A stretch of 16,519 nucleotides of DNA from the NCBI GenBank assembly GCA_002409405.1, contig DHNG01000006.1:54686-71204 (forward strand), in the 5' to 3' direction. Shown here in pieces: positions 1 to 6,584 of the stretch. The first letter of the stretch is position 1. Every line of letters starts with the position of its first letter. The notes beneath the pieces were generated by a model. That model ran no database searches. It was not told the DNA's origin and saw only the letters and a program-made list of their open reading frames with translations. Source of the DNA: Flavobacteriales bacterium UBA5422. Its GTDB lineage: Bacteria; Bacteroidota; Bacteroidia; Flavobacteriales_D; Crocinitomicaceae. The position numbers and the translations under genes are program-made.

Positions 1-455
1 TTCTCATCGGCATGTTTATCTGTACTGTACAGGTTGACGTACATCAACATACTCGGCTGGATCGGTGTAATGATAACTCCTTCACGTTGTACCAGCGGAG
101 GCAGGTTATTCATAATCTGGTCAACACGCGTTTTGATGTTTACAACAGCATCATTTGGGTCTGTTCCCGGCTCGAAGACGATCTGAACAGTTGCTTCTCC
201 GGCACTGGTTGCATCTGAAATGATGTATTGCATTCCCTGTACACCGTTGATAGCCCTTTCAAGTGGGACAAGTGTGGAATTAACCAATACATCTGCACTC
301 GCACCGGGATAAGCGATAAAGATATTTACACGAGGCGGCGCAATTTCAGGGAATTGGGATACAGGTCGTGTATAGATTGCCAAAAATCCTAAGAAAATAA
401 TCGATAAGGACAAAGAAATGGCAAGAACAGGTCGTTGAATGAATTTACTAAACAT
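1..455 (-). CDS. RND efflux pump inner-membrane permease, N-terminal part (AcrB/MexB type)
   Basis: This is the first ~151 codons of a proton-driven RND multidrug exporter; the rest lies beyond the left window edge. Translation from the ATG at 455 gives MFSKFIQRPVLAISLS, followed by the first transmembrane helix and then ...SQFPEIAPPRVNIFIAYPGA. This is the usual AcrB/MexB opening: cytoplasmic RP, helix TM1, then P-x-I-A-P-P and YPGA at the start of the periplasmic porter domain. The stretch GVQGMQYIISDATSAGEATV matches the porter region that precedes the FxxGTD motif, seen here as FEPGTD. The family takes drugs or other amphiphiles from the periplasm and outer leaflet and passes them to an outer-membrane channel through the adaptor. 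The adaptor gene lies 21 bases upstream on the same strand, so the two are almost certainly co-transcribed. Substrate cannot be told from this part. The sequence fits the HAE (drug) branch better than the heavy-metal CusA branch. Confidence 0.95.
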   Translation of the reverse strand, partial: MFSKFIQRPVLAISLSLSIIFLGFLAIYTRPVSQFPEIAPPRVNIFIAYPGASADVLVNSTLVPLERAINGVQGMQYIISDATSAGEATVQIVFEPGTDPNDAVVNIKTRVDQIMNNLPPLVQREGVIITPIQPSMLMYVNLYSTDKHADE

Positions 456-476
456 TGTTCCTAATTTTTAGTGTGA

Positions 477-1565
477 TTATTCTGCAAACAAAGAATGCAA
501 GTCTGACAATTCTTTTTCCATACTCTTCGTCGTGTAGTGAATTTTCTCATTGTCTTTCACTTTTCTCAAGCCTTCAAGAAGAATTTTATCGGCTTTAGTA
601 ACGCCTTTACTGACCACGTACAAATGCGGTAATTCTGCGCCAATTTCAATTTCACGGGCATGTACGACATTGTTTTTGTCAACAACGTAGACATATTTTT
701 TGTCCAGGATTTCGAATGTTGCTTTTTGTGGAATAATTACAGCATTTTTAAGGGACATCGGCATAAGGATATTTCCTGTTTCTCCATGTCTTAGAATTCC
801 TTGAGGGTTGGAAAAGGTAGCACGGAAAGCAATATTCCCTGTTTCGTTATTGAAATCGGCTTCAATTGTTTCGATTTTCCCTTCCTGGTTGAACAGCTGG
901 TTGTTGGCCATCTGTAATCGTACTTTCGGAAGATTTAAATTGTCGGGGTTGGCCATTCGAATGGTCAGGTATTCAGCTTCTGAGACATTGAAATATACCC
1001 ACATGTCTGCATTGTCGGAAAGGGTTGTCAATAATTCTCCTTCGTCCAGTAAACTTCCCAGCCGCACATTAAAACGACCCATATATCCATCAAACGGCGC
1101 CCGTATCTCTGTAAAGCCCAGGTGTGTTTTTGCCAAATCCAGAATGGCTTTTGCTTTGTCCAATTTTGCCCTGGAAAGCGCCAGTTCACTTGGGGAAACA
1201 ATATTACTGTCAGCCAGATTTTTAGTTGTTTGGTATTCAATTTCCGTATAATCCTTTTCTGCTTTTGCACTTTGCACTTCCGCTCTGTAAATGGATGGCA
1301 GGATCTGGAACATTAATTGTCCTTTTTTTACAAATTGCCCCTCATCCACATAAATGTTTTGCAGGTATCCCCGCTCCAGTGCACGCAATTCAATGTGTTG
1401 CGTGGAATGAATTTGACACACATAATTCTGATAAATCATAGTGTCTTTTTGCATCGGGGTTGTTACAACAAAATTAGTGGATTCGTGTTCGGAATGCTGC
1501 TCATTTTTACATCCATAATTAAGCACTGTGAGTAATAGTACCGCAGCAATTGATTTTTTTTTCAT
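477..1565 (-). CDS. Periplasmic adaptor (membrane fusion) lipoprotein of RND efflux system
   Basis: A 362-residue adaptor (HlyD/AcrA family) that bridges the RND pump and the outer-membrane channel. I chose the ATG at 1565 rather than an upstream start because it gives a clean lipoprotein signal, MKKKSIAAVLLLTVLNYGC, with Cys19 as the likely lipidated residue. The lipobox (LNYGC) is not canonical. After it come a beta-barrel strand, the first lipoyl half (ELRALERGYLQNIYVDEGQ, then VKKGQLMFQI), a short alpha-hairpin of about 65 residues (RAEVQSAKAEKDY to AKTHL), the second lipoyl half (EIRAPFDGYMGRF) and the beta-barrel and membrane-proximal domains. The length is typical of AcrA/MexA homologues. 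It is the first gene of an operon with the pump. A third, TolC-like gene would be expected past the left edge. A -7 promoter element and two dyads lie upstream. Confidence 0.95.
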   Translation of the reverse strand: MKKKSIAAVLLLTVLNYGCKNEQHSEHESTNFVVTTPMQKDTMIYQNYVCQIHSTQHIELRALERGYLQNIYVDEGQFVKKGQLMFQILPSIYRAEVQSAKAEKDYTEIEYQTTKNLADSNIVSPSELALSRAKLDKAKAILDLAKTHLGFTEIRAPFDGYMGRFNVRLGSLLDEGELLTTLSDNADMWVYFNVSEAEYLTIRMANPDNLNLPKVRLQMANNQLFNQEGKIETIEADFNNETGNIAFRATFSNPQGILRHGETGNILMPMSLKNAVIIPQKATFEILDKKYVYVVDKNNVVHAREIEIGAELPHLYVVSKGVTKADKILLEGLRKVKDNEKIHYTTKSMEKELSDLHSLFAE

Positions 1566-1892
1566 CTGTTTTGAATTTTTGCAATTAATTCCTGTCAAGC
1601 AATTACTGTACGTTGTAAAAAGAGGCAATTACTTTGTTTCCAAACAAATATACCCGTTTCAACTTTTGAACTACAGTCAAAATATCATTCATCTGAATTG
1701 AATGATCAAAAAACGCTTGACGATTAATAAATGTATTTAACCATTGAAAGAAATCGTTTTCCGGTTTGTTCGAAGAAAAGGAATTGCAACTGTTTGTAGA
1801 TTGCCGGATTACAGTATACACTACCTGTTTTCTCGAAAAAAAATGGAAACGAACGACTTAGATTGGCAGAGCGCCTCTAAGTACTGGCTTGG
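1566..1892. other. Intergenic region upstream of efflux operon with two dyads, no convincing gene
   Basis: This 327-base gap holds the -7 element described separately and two inverted repeats. One is TTCAA-CTT-TTGAA at 1658-1670. The other is a perfect 8-base dyad, ATCATTCA...TGAATGAT, at 1684-1706 with a 7-base spacer. A 72-codon open frame (minus, GTG start at 1821) runs through the promoter, resembles no family I know and is probably chance. I see no regulator gene and no clear terminator for the small gene upstream. Confidence 0.5.
1645..1652 (-). promoter_or_regulatory. Bacteroidota -7 promoter element for the efflux operon
   Basis: The minus strand reads TATATTTG, a perfect match to the Bacteroidota -7 consensus TAnnTTTG, about 80 bases upstream of the adaptor start. 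No good -33 TTTG lies at the usual 19-21 base spacing. A dyad (TTCAA-AAG-TTGAA on the minus strand, 1658-1670) sits in the spacer, where a repressor could block polymerase. Confidence 0.5.
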
Positions 1893-2264
1893 TCAAATCC
1901 GGATCTGCCTGTTTTGAATCCAGAGCGGAACCGAGTTTAATAATGGAAAGTAATTGAAAAAAGCTTTGTTCTGTTCTTCGAAGCCTTCATTAAAAACAAA
2001 AACCAGCGATGGAAGTGCCGGAATAATATAATCGAATAACCCATCTCCTTCGGTAGGATCTTTTACAAGGTTGAACATCCCGTTATCCACCTGATCGGTA
2101 TCTTCCGTGATGATTTGTCCTTGTTTTTTATGATCGTGGGAGTCGTCGTCAACTGTTTGAACGATTACATCTACACCCATTGCGTTTACCACAATGTTGC
2201 TGCTAATGAGCAAGACTGTGAACACACAGAGTAAATTGGCAAGATGTAATTTAAGTCTCAACAT
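1893..2264 (-). CDS. Small exported protein of unknown function
   Basis: 123 residues from the ATG at 2264. A TTG four codons earlier is in frame but less likely. The first ~30 residues (MLRLKLHLANLLCVFTVLLI, then SSNIVVNA) look like a signal peptide cleavable after VNA, or else a single membrane helix. The mature part is acidic, with a DDDSHDHKKQ segment whose His/Asp residues could bind metal, then a hydrophobic stretch (FDYIIPALPSLVFVF) and a C-terminal IQNRQIRI. I do not recognise a family. It lies on the same strand as the efflux operon, but the 327-base gap and the operon's own promoter argue against a shared transcript. It is probably a real gene because of the signal sequence and the composition, but nothing shows its role. 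Confidence 0.6.
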   Translation of the reverse strand: MLRLKLHLANLLCVFTVLLISSNIVVNAMGVDVIVQTVDDDSHDHKKQGQIITEDTDQVDNGMFNLVKDPTEGDGLFDYIIPALPSLVFVFNEGFEEQNKAFFNYFPLLNSVPLWIQNRQIRI

Positions 2265-2344
2265 ATTCTGAGGCAAAGTTCCATAGAAAAATAATCTCGG
2301 AGTTGTTTGTGGTGCGGTTTAACAAAAAAATAACATGTAGAATA

Positions 2345-2776
2345 TTAGTTCTTGTTTAAGATCAACGTTTCAGTGTCTCCGCCGGTAAAACCGCCAGTAG
2401 TTCGAAGATCCAGGTAGTCTTTTTTCCATTCCATGGAATAAAATATAGATGGATATTCAATTTCGCCTGTTTCCGAATCTATTATATCTATCAATTTCAA
2501 TTGATTTTCAGTGTTATAGTATTTCATTTTATACGTGTAGGTATCTCCTGACTCACCATTGATTACAACTGTTGCTTCGTTGTCTTTGTTAAAAGAAAAT
2601 GAAACCGATAGTACATCTGCCCCGATATGTTCGGTTTTAGTTCCGTCATTCCAGCTTGTCCATGAGCTGACATTCCATTCACCGCCTTTTTTCCACAGAT
2701 TTTTTTCAATTTTCTCTTCTTTACTACAGCCGGTAAATACCAATACTGTCAATACTATAAATAGGATTTTTTTCAT
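2345..2776 (-). CDS. Putative lipoprotein, lipocalin-like size, function unknown
   Basis: 143 residues from the ATG at 2776. The frame extends 13 codons further upstream, but the downstream Met gives a typical lipoprotein signal, MKKILFIVLTVLVFTGC, with Cys17 lipidated. After a short charged linker (SKEEKIEK) the chain is rich in alternating strand-like segments (EWNVSSWTSW, VLSVSFSF, EATVVINGE, TYTYKMKYY, LKLIDIID, DYLDLRTTG, TETLILNKN). This suggests a small beta-barrel or beta-sandwich resembling the lipocalin-like lipoproteins common in Bacteroidota. The fold is inferred from the pattern only. It starts 35 bases after the end of the next gene upstream on the same strand (2812-3282), so the two may be co-transcribed. 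Confidence 0.8.
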   Translation of the reverse strand: MKKILFIVLTVLVFTGCSKEEKIEKNLWKKGGEWNVSSWTSWNDGTKTEHIGADVLSVSFSFNKDNEATVVINGESGDTYTYKMKYYNTENQLKLIDIIDSETGEIEYPSIFYSMEWKKDYLDLRTTGGFTGGDTETLILNKN

Positions 2777-2811
2777 GATTACATATTTTTCGACTGCCAA
2801 GATACGGTTAA

Positions 2812-3282
2812 TCAATGATTAATAATAATAGTTGTTCCTGAATTTTTTCGGTCTTCCGAAAACTTCATGCCGTGTATGCGGCAAAATTGTTTAACAGCAG
2901 TTTCGTCCAGCTTCCCCTCTTTTACAAGGTTTTCTGAAATAATGAGCTGTGCCAATTGTTTTTTCGCACCCACAATACGGATTTCGCACTTGTCCATATC
3001 AGCGTTGAAAAAGGTAATGTCAAAATAGCCGATTCTGCCTTGTGGGTTTCCGGGCGTAATTTGTTTGGAATCCGAATAAAACTGTGCATTAAAGATCGCT
3101 AATTTTTCATTATTCAGATTGTACAGCGTGTAGGCATCTGGATAATTGGTTGAAACCAATTTAAACATGGCAGAACCATCTACGCTAACCAAATCTTTCT
3201 TGACAGTGACTTTTTGTTCTTGAGAAAAGAGATTAAACGTAAAGAATAACAGTAAAATGGTTGTTGCTACTATTGTTTTCAT
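2812..3282 (-). CDS. Secreted protein of unknown function
   Basis: 156 residues from the ATG at 3282, preceded by AAAGGA five to ten bases upstream, a fair ribosome-binding site. The N-terminus, MKTIVATTILLLFFTFNLFS, is a signal peptide likely cleaved near SQ/EQ. The mature domain has a strand-rich front (VSVDGSAMFKLVSTNY, YTLYNLNNEKLAIFNAQFY), a GYFDITFFNADMDKCEIRI core and a helical C-terminus (LAQLIISENLVKEGKLDETA, then VKQFCRIHGMKFSEDR). I recall similar exported proteins in Flavobacteriia but no named family. It precedes the small lipoprotein gene by 35 bases. An 82-base gap separates it from the ankyrin lipoprotein upstream, so it may be a separate transcript. Confidence 0.8.
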   Translation of the reverse strand: MKTIVATTILLLFFTFNLFSQEQKVTVKKDLVSVDGSAMFKLVSTNYPDAYTLYNLNNEKLAIFNAQFYSDSKQITPGNPQGRIGYFDITFFNADMDKCEIRIVGAKKQLAQLIISENLVKEGKLDETAVKQFCRIHGMKFSEDRKNSGTTIIINH

Positions 3283-3364
3283 GTCCTTTTTAATCTGTTT
3301 TTTATTTTGCTTATTCTTTAATAATATTTCTTCCTACTCTCTAAACGTCTTATTTTTTATCACA

Positions 3365-4048
3365 TCAGATTCCCTTTAAATAATCAATAATTATAGGGTC
3401 AGAAGCTAGTTCCAATGCCGTTTTACCGTCAGCGTCTTTTAACTTGGTATCAACACCAATTGATTTTAAATATTTTAAACATTCAACAGCACACTCACCC
3501 TCACCATCCTCTAAAGCATTTCCGTAACCGATTGCACTATAATCTAAAAATAAATTGGTGCCGTATTTAGGATCAATATAGTTCATATCATAACCGAATT
3601 TGTGTAGTTTTTTCAGAACGGATAGATTAGAAGAATCGCAAGAAGCTGGATATTTTAACTTACATCCTTGTTCGATTAAAAAGCGAGTTACTTCATCATT
3701 ACTTCCGAAACAATATCCCATCAAGAAATCATTTTTTGTCTTTTGCGATAGATTGTAACTAAAAAAGTCCGTAATGATTTCCAAATTATCTGATCCTATA
3801 ACGAAATTATCTAAACTATAAATCACCGAGTTAATTATACTATTTCGATTGCAACATGAATAGTATGGATCCGAATGTTTTTTCATGAAACTTTTGTAGG
3901 TAGAAACATCACCCTCACCTATTTTCCTTAATTCTTCTTTGGTATCCTCCGAACATTCCTCACAGGTTGCTAATTTGCAAGAAGAAATAAAGTAAATTGT
4001 CCCTATCAGCAGAGCCACTATTTTAAGAATATTGCTTGATTTTATCAT
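3365..4048 (-). CDS. Ankyrin-repeat-like lipoprotein, candidate immunity protein
   Basis: 227 residues if started at the ATG at 4048. That start gives a lipoprotein signal, MIKSSNILKIVALLIGTIYF followed by ISSC, with Cys24 lipidated. The frame is open up to 4093, but a start there would leave a long charged tail before the hydrophobic core. The mature part is Cys-rich near the N-terminus (KLATCEECSED, YYSCCNRN). It contains degenerate ankyrin-like units: SNDEVTRFLIEQGCKL (about 116-131) and DADGKTALELASDPIIIDYL (about 205-224), with a likely one between them (LSVLKKLHKFGYDMNYIDPK). The start lies 26 bases inside the 3' end of the Het-C gene, which implies translational coupling. Ankyrin or Sel1 repeat lipoproteins are known as periplasmic immunity proteins for lipase-type antibacterial effectors. 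The pairing here suggests the same role, by inference only. Confidence 0.8.
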   Translation of the reverse strand: MIKSSNILKIVALLIGTIYFISSCKLATCEECSEDTKEELRKIGEGDVSTYKSFMKKHSDPYYSCCNRNSIINSVIYSLDNFVIGSDNLEIITDFFSYNLSQKTKNDFLMGYCFGSNDEVTRFLIEQGCKLKYPASCDSSNLSVLKKLHKFGYDMNYIDPKYGTNLFLDYSAIGYGNALEDGEGECAVECLKYLKSIGVDTKLKDADGKTALELASDPIIIDYLKGI

Positions 4049-6311
4049 CAACAGCTTTTTTAAACTTATTAAATTCTTTTTCTCCATGTTCATATATTGT
4101 TTTACTTTCTCCTCTTTTTACCTTGTTCGGATTGTTTTTTGCCCATTTCTCTATATGTTCATCAATCCAGTCAACATCACAAGGATGTACAAAATATCGT
4201 TTATCTACTAAATTAATGATGGATTCGATAGAAGCATTTTTTTCTCCGTTCCAACATTTTACCATATCCTTACCAATACGATTTACAACAATAGACGCCA
4301 TATAACCAGCAAGATCGTTAAAATGATGGTCTGCGTGATCTTTAGCCAACTGTGTATGAGAAGGGTCTGTCCCAACTGCGCCTGAATATGTCTGTTTTGA
4401 TTGAACAGTATCATACAGTGAATTCAAGAGTAAACTAATCACAAAATTAGGTAAAAATGAAATAGTTTGAGATATAGTGTCTAAGGTTATTTTAGAACCT
4501 GTTATAACATTCCCAATAATAGGAATTCGTTCAACAGTTTGTTCAGCGTTTCTTATAACATCCCAAATTTCAAGATAACGTTTGTAATTTTTTTTCATAT
4601 CCTGAAACCCAAATCCGAGAAATGTATATTTTTCACTTTCCTTCATCCTTTCTTCTTTAGCAATATAGTCATCAAGAACAAGTAGTATCAACTGATCCAT
4701 GAGGGTTCTATCGCCTGATTTAAGCTTCTTATACTTTTGATGGGAAGTAGGAAAAAATTCCTTTGCGATCTTAGGTGCAAGGCTTGCGATGACATCAAGC
4801 TGTCCAAAATAGCCTGTGACAATTGGAATTTTGCAAGCATCAACATTATTACTTGGTATTGCAGTTCCATTGCTATATAAATCAACCCAAGGGTAAACTT
4901 TTGTATATCCAAGTTTAATGAGAGCTACTTCAACAAAATTACTATGGGCATAAAAATCTTCTATTACGTGTAGTGCAGCCCCGAAATGTCTAAACCCTGT
5001 TTTATTTCTCCCTTTTTTTTGGGCAAGTCGCAATTGCTCGCCAACAAAACGAAGGGATGATGGGCGTTGACCGTCAACAGTGTTCTTTATGTACGTCTTC
5101 ATGTTAGAAATAATTTTTAGTGATTCGGGTGATTCACCGACATACAGCTTCTTTACTTCATTTTCTATTGAGCTTCCATTCGGCTTGGAATAGGTATATC
5201 GAACAGGAGCATCTAAGGAAGAATCACTCAATGCACTTTCATCAATAAGTGCTTTAGGGTTATCGATATGTTCTTCTGGACGATACAGTCCTACAACATC
5301 TTTCGTTGGAGTATCATAATTCTTGGAAAGCGTACTTATATGTTCCACAATATTATGAGAAGAATTACCGGGTTGTTTAGAAACAAACTCATTCGCTGCA
5401 AGAAGTTCAATTATCTTGACCCAAGTCTTTTGTGAGGGCTTACTGGAAAAACCATTTTTATATTCTCGGACTGCATCAGACTTCGAAGATAATTTCATAA
5501 GCGTTTCTCGATCATCAAAGTCAAACCCAACTGTAAAACCAGTGATAACAGACGAATAATCACGTAACCAGTTCCCGTAATATATTTTTAAAATTTCACT
5601 ATCGCTGAAAATCCCTTTAAATGCTTGCTTTTCAATATCACCATGCGCCCATGCCTTTGGTTTTTCGTCCCTAATAAATCCGGCATCAAATAATACTCCA
5701 TCAACATTCACGATTTCCGAAAGCGCATCGTTAATAACTTTTTCAAAATTCACAATTGAAAGGGTTGCCAATTCAAAGCCCATGGTTTCCATGGAAAATG
5801 CTAAAATATTTTGTTCTGAAGTTTTACTTTTTAGTGATTGCTTGATGTATTCGATAGAGAGATCAAATTGTTTACCAACGATCACGTCTGCTCGTTGATC
5901 CGACTTTTCTGCAAGCGCATTAATTTGTTTTGCGATTTGACTTCCAAATTTGAAGAAGACAGAAGCTCTTTCGTTACTTTGAATTTCAACAAAAACACTC
6001 AACTCACTTTCATTGGGATAAATCTTATTGTATTTTAAGGAGGCTTCAGAGTTTTTTGCAAAGGAGAAAAGGGAGAATTCGACATCCTGTAATCCCAACA
6101 ATGTATTAGTACTATTTTGTTTGGAAGAAATGCTATTAATTAATTCGGCTGCATCATATATCCTTATTTTTCCCGAAGATTGGATGTTGGATTGTGGTAA
6201 AAAAGTTGTACCGAACTCATAAGAAGTATAGCTATTCCAATTTGTACTAAATACTGAATGCACTTGAGAGTTCAAGGTAATCCTTTCGAAGTATGATAAA
6301 AATAAACTCAT
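4023..6311 (-). CDS. Het-C domain protein, candidate toxin/effector
   Basis: 762 residues from the ATG at 6311. Residues about 220-670 match the Het-C (fungal heterokaryon incompatibility C-like) domain as found in bacteria. The hallmarks are AHGDIEKQAF (222-231), YYGNWLRDYS (244-253), PEEHIDNP (345-352), FGAALHVIEDFYAHSNFV (443-460) and a His/Asp-rich SHTQLAKDHADHHFNDLAGY (651-670). The recurring His, Asp and Glu within helices resemble zinc-dependent phospholipase C/P1-nuclease-like sites; this is a structural guess. The first ~200 residues match nothing I know and could be a delivery domain. A hydrophobic stretch (about 596-630) might contact membrane. There is no signal peptide. The gene has its own promoter candidate and overlaps the ankyrin lipoprotein gene by 26 bases. 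In fungi Het-C takes part in self/non-self recognition and cell death; the function of bacterial forms is poorly known. Confidence 0.85.
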   Translation of the reverse strand: MSLFLSYFERITLNSQVHSVFSTNWNSYTSYEFGTTFLPQSNIQSSGKIRIYDAAELINSISSKQNSTNTLLGLQDVEFSLFSFAKNSEASLKYNKIYPNESELSVFVEIQSNERASVFFKFGSQIAKQINALAEKSDQRADVIVGKQFDLSIEYIKQSLKSKTSEQNILAFSMETMGFELATLSIVNFEKVINDALSEIVNVDGVLFDAGFIRDEKPKAWAHGDIEKQAFKGIFSDSEILKIYYGNWLRDYSSVITGFTVGFDFDDRETLMKLSSKSDAVREYKNGFSSKPSQKTWVKIIELLAANEFVSKQPGNSSHNIVEHISTLSKNYDTPTKDVVGLYRPEEHIDNPKALIDESALSDSSLDAPVRYTYSKPNGSSIENEVKKLYVGESPESLKIISNMKTYIKNTVDGQRPSSLRFVGEQLRLAQKKGRNKTGFRHFGAALHVIEDFYAHSNFVEVALIKLGYTKVYPWVDLYSNGTAIPSNNVDACKIPIVTGYFGQLDVIASLAPKIAKEFFPTSHQKYKKLKSGDRTLMDQLILLVLDDYIAKEERMKESEKYTFLGFGFQDMKKNYKRYLEIWDVIRNAEQTVERIPIIGNVITGSKITLDTISQTISFLPNFVISLLLNSLYDTVQSKQTYSGAVGTDPSHTQLAKDHADHHFNDLAGYMASIVVNRIGKDMVKCWNGEKNASIESIINLVDKRYFVHPCDVDWIDEHIEKWAKNNPNKVKRGESKTIYEHGEKEFNKFKKAVDDKIKQYS

Positions 6312-6379
6312 AGTGTTTTAAAATTCTGAAAAATCAATCAATTCTTTTTGTTGTCTTGTTCATTAATCCCTCGGTCACT

Positions 6380-6411
6380 TAAATATATACTTCCATTATT
6401 CTAATTTCAAA
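6380..6411 (-). promoter_or_regulatory. Candidate Bacteroidota promoter for the Het-C operon
   Basis: On the minus strand TTTG (6408-6411), a 20-base spacer and TATATTTA (6380-6387) fit the -33/-7 layout, with one mismatch from TAnnTTTG. The start site would lie near 6373, about 60 bases before the Het-C start codon. Confidence 0.5.
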
Positions 6412-6531
6412 AAAAGAATTATTGAGTTTGAAATTAACTACTGAAGAAAATGTAACATTATTTTGAAGAACAACGGATTAGGCTTCTTTTGCCATGCCTT
6501 ACAATTTAATAATTTTTAAGCTCATAAACAA

Positions 6532-6558
6532 TTGGAGAGCAGTAAAACCACCCTCCAA
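6532..6558 (-). terminator. Possible weak terminator after the 851-residue gene
   Basis: A 6-base inverted repeat, TTGGAG...CTCCAA with a 15-base loop, lies 27 bases past the stop codon. On the minus strand it is followed by TTGTTTATG. The stem is short and the U-tract poor, so readthrough into the Het-C operon is possible. Confidence 0.25.
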
Positions 6559-6584
6559 ATGCTTATTAAATAAAAATAAATTCT

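Noticed and set aside
808..1251. 147-codon plus-strand open frame opposite the adaptor gene
   Set aside because: It is a shadow of the well-supported adaptor coding frame on the minus strand and has no family resemblance.
1603..1821. 72-codon minus-strand open frame with a GTG start
   Set aside because: It runs through the efflux promoter and the dyads and overlaps the adaptor upstream region. It has no recognisable domain or signal and no ribosome-binding site.
4049..4093. Upstream start for the ankyrin lipoprotein at 4093
   Set aside because: It would put about 15 charged residues before the signal sequence and spoil the lipoprotein signal; the ATG at 4048 gives a normal one.
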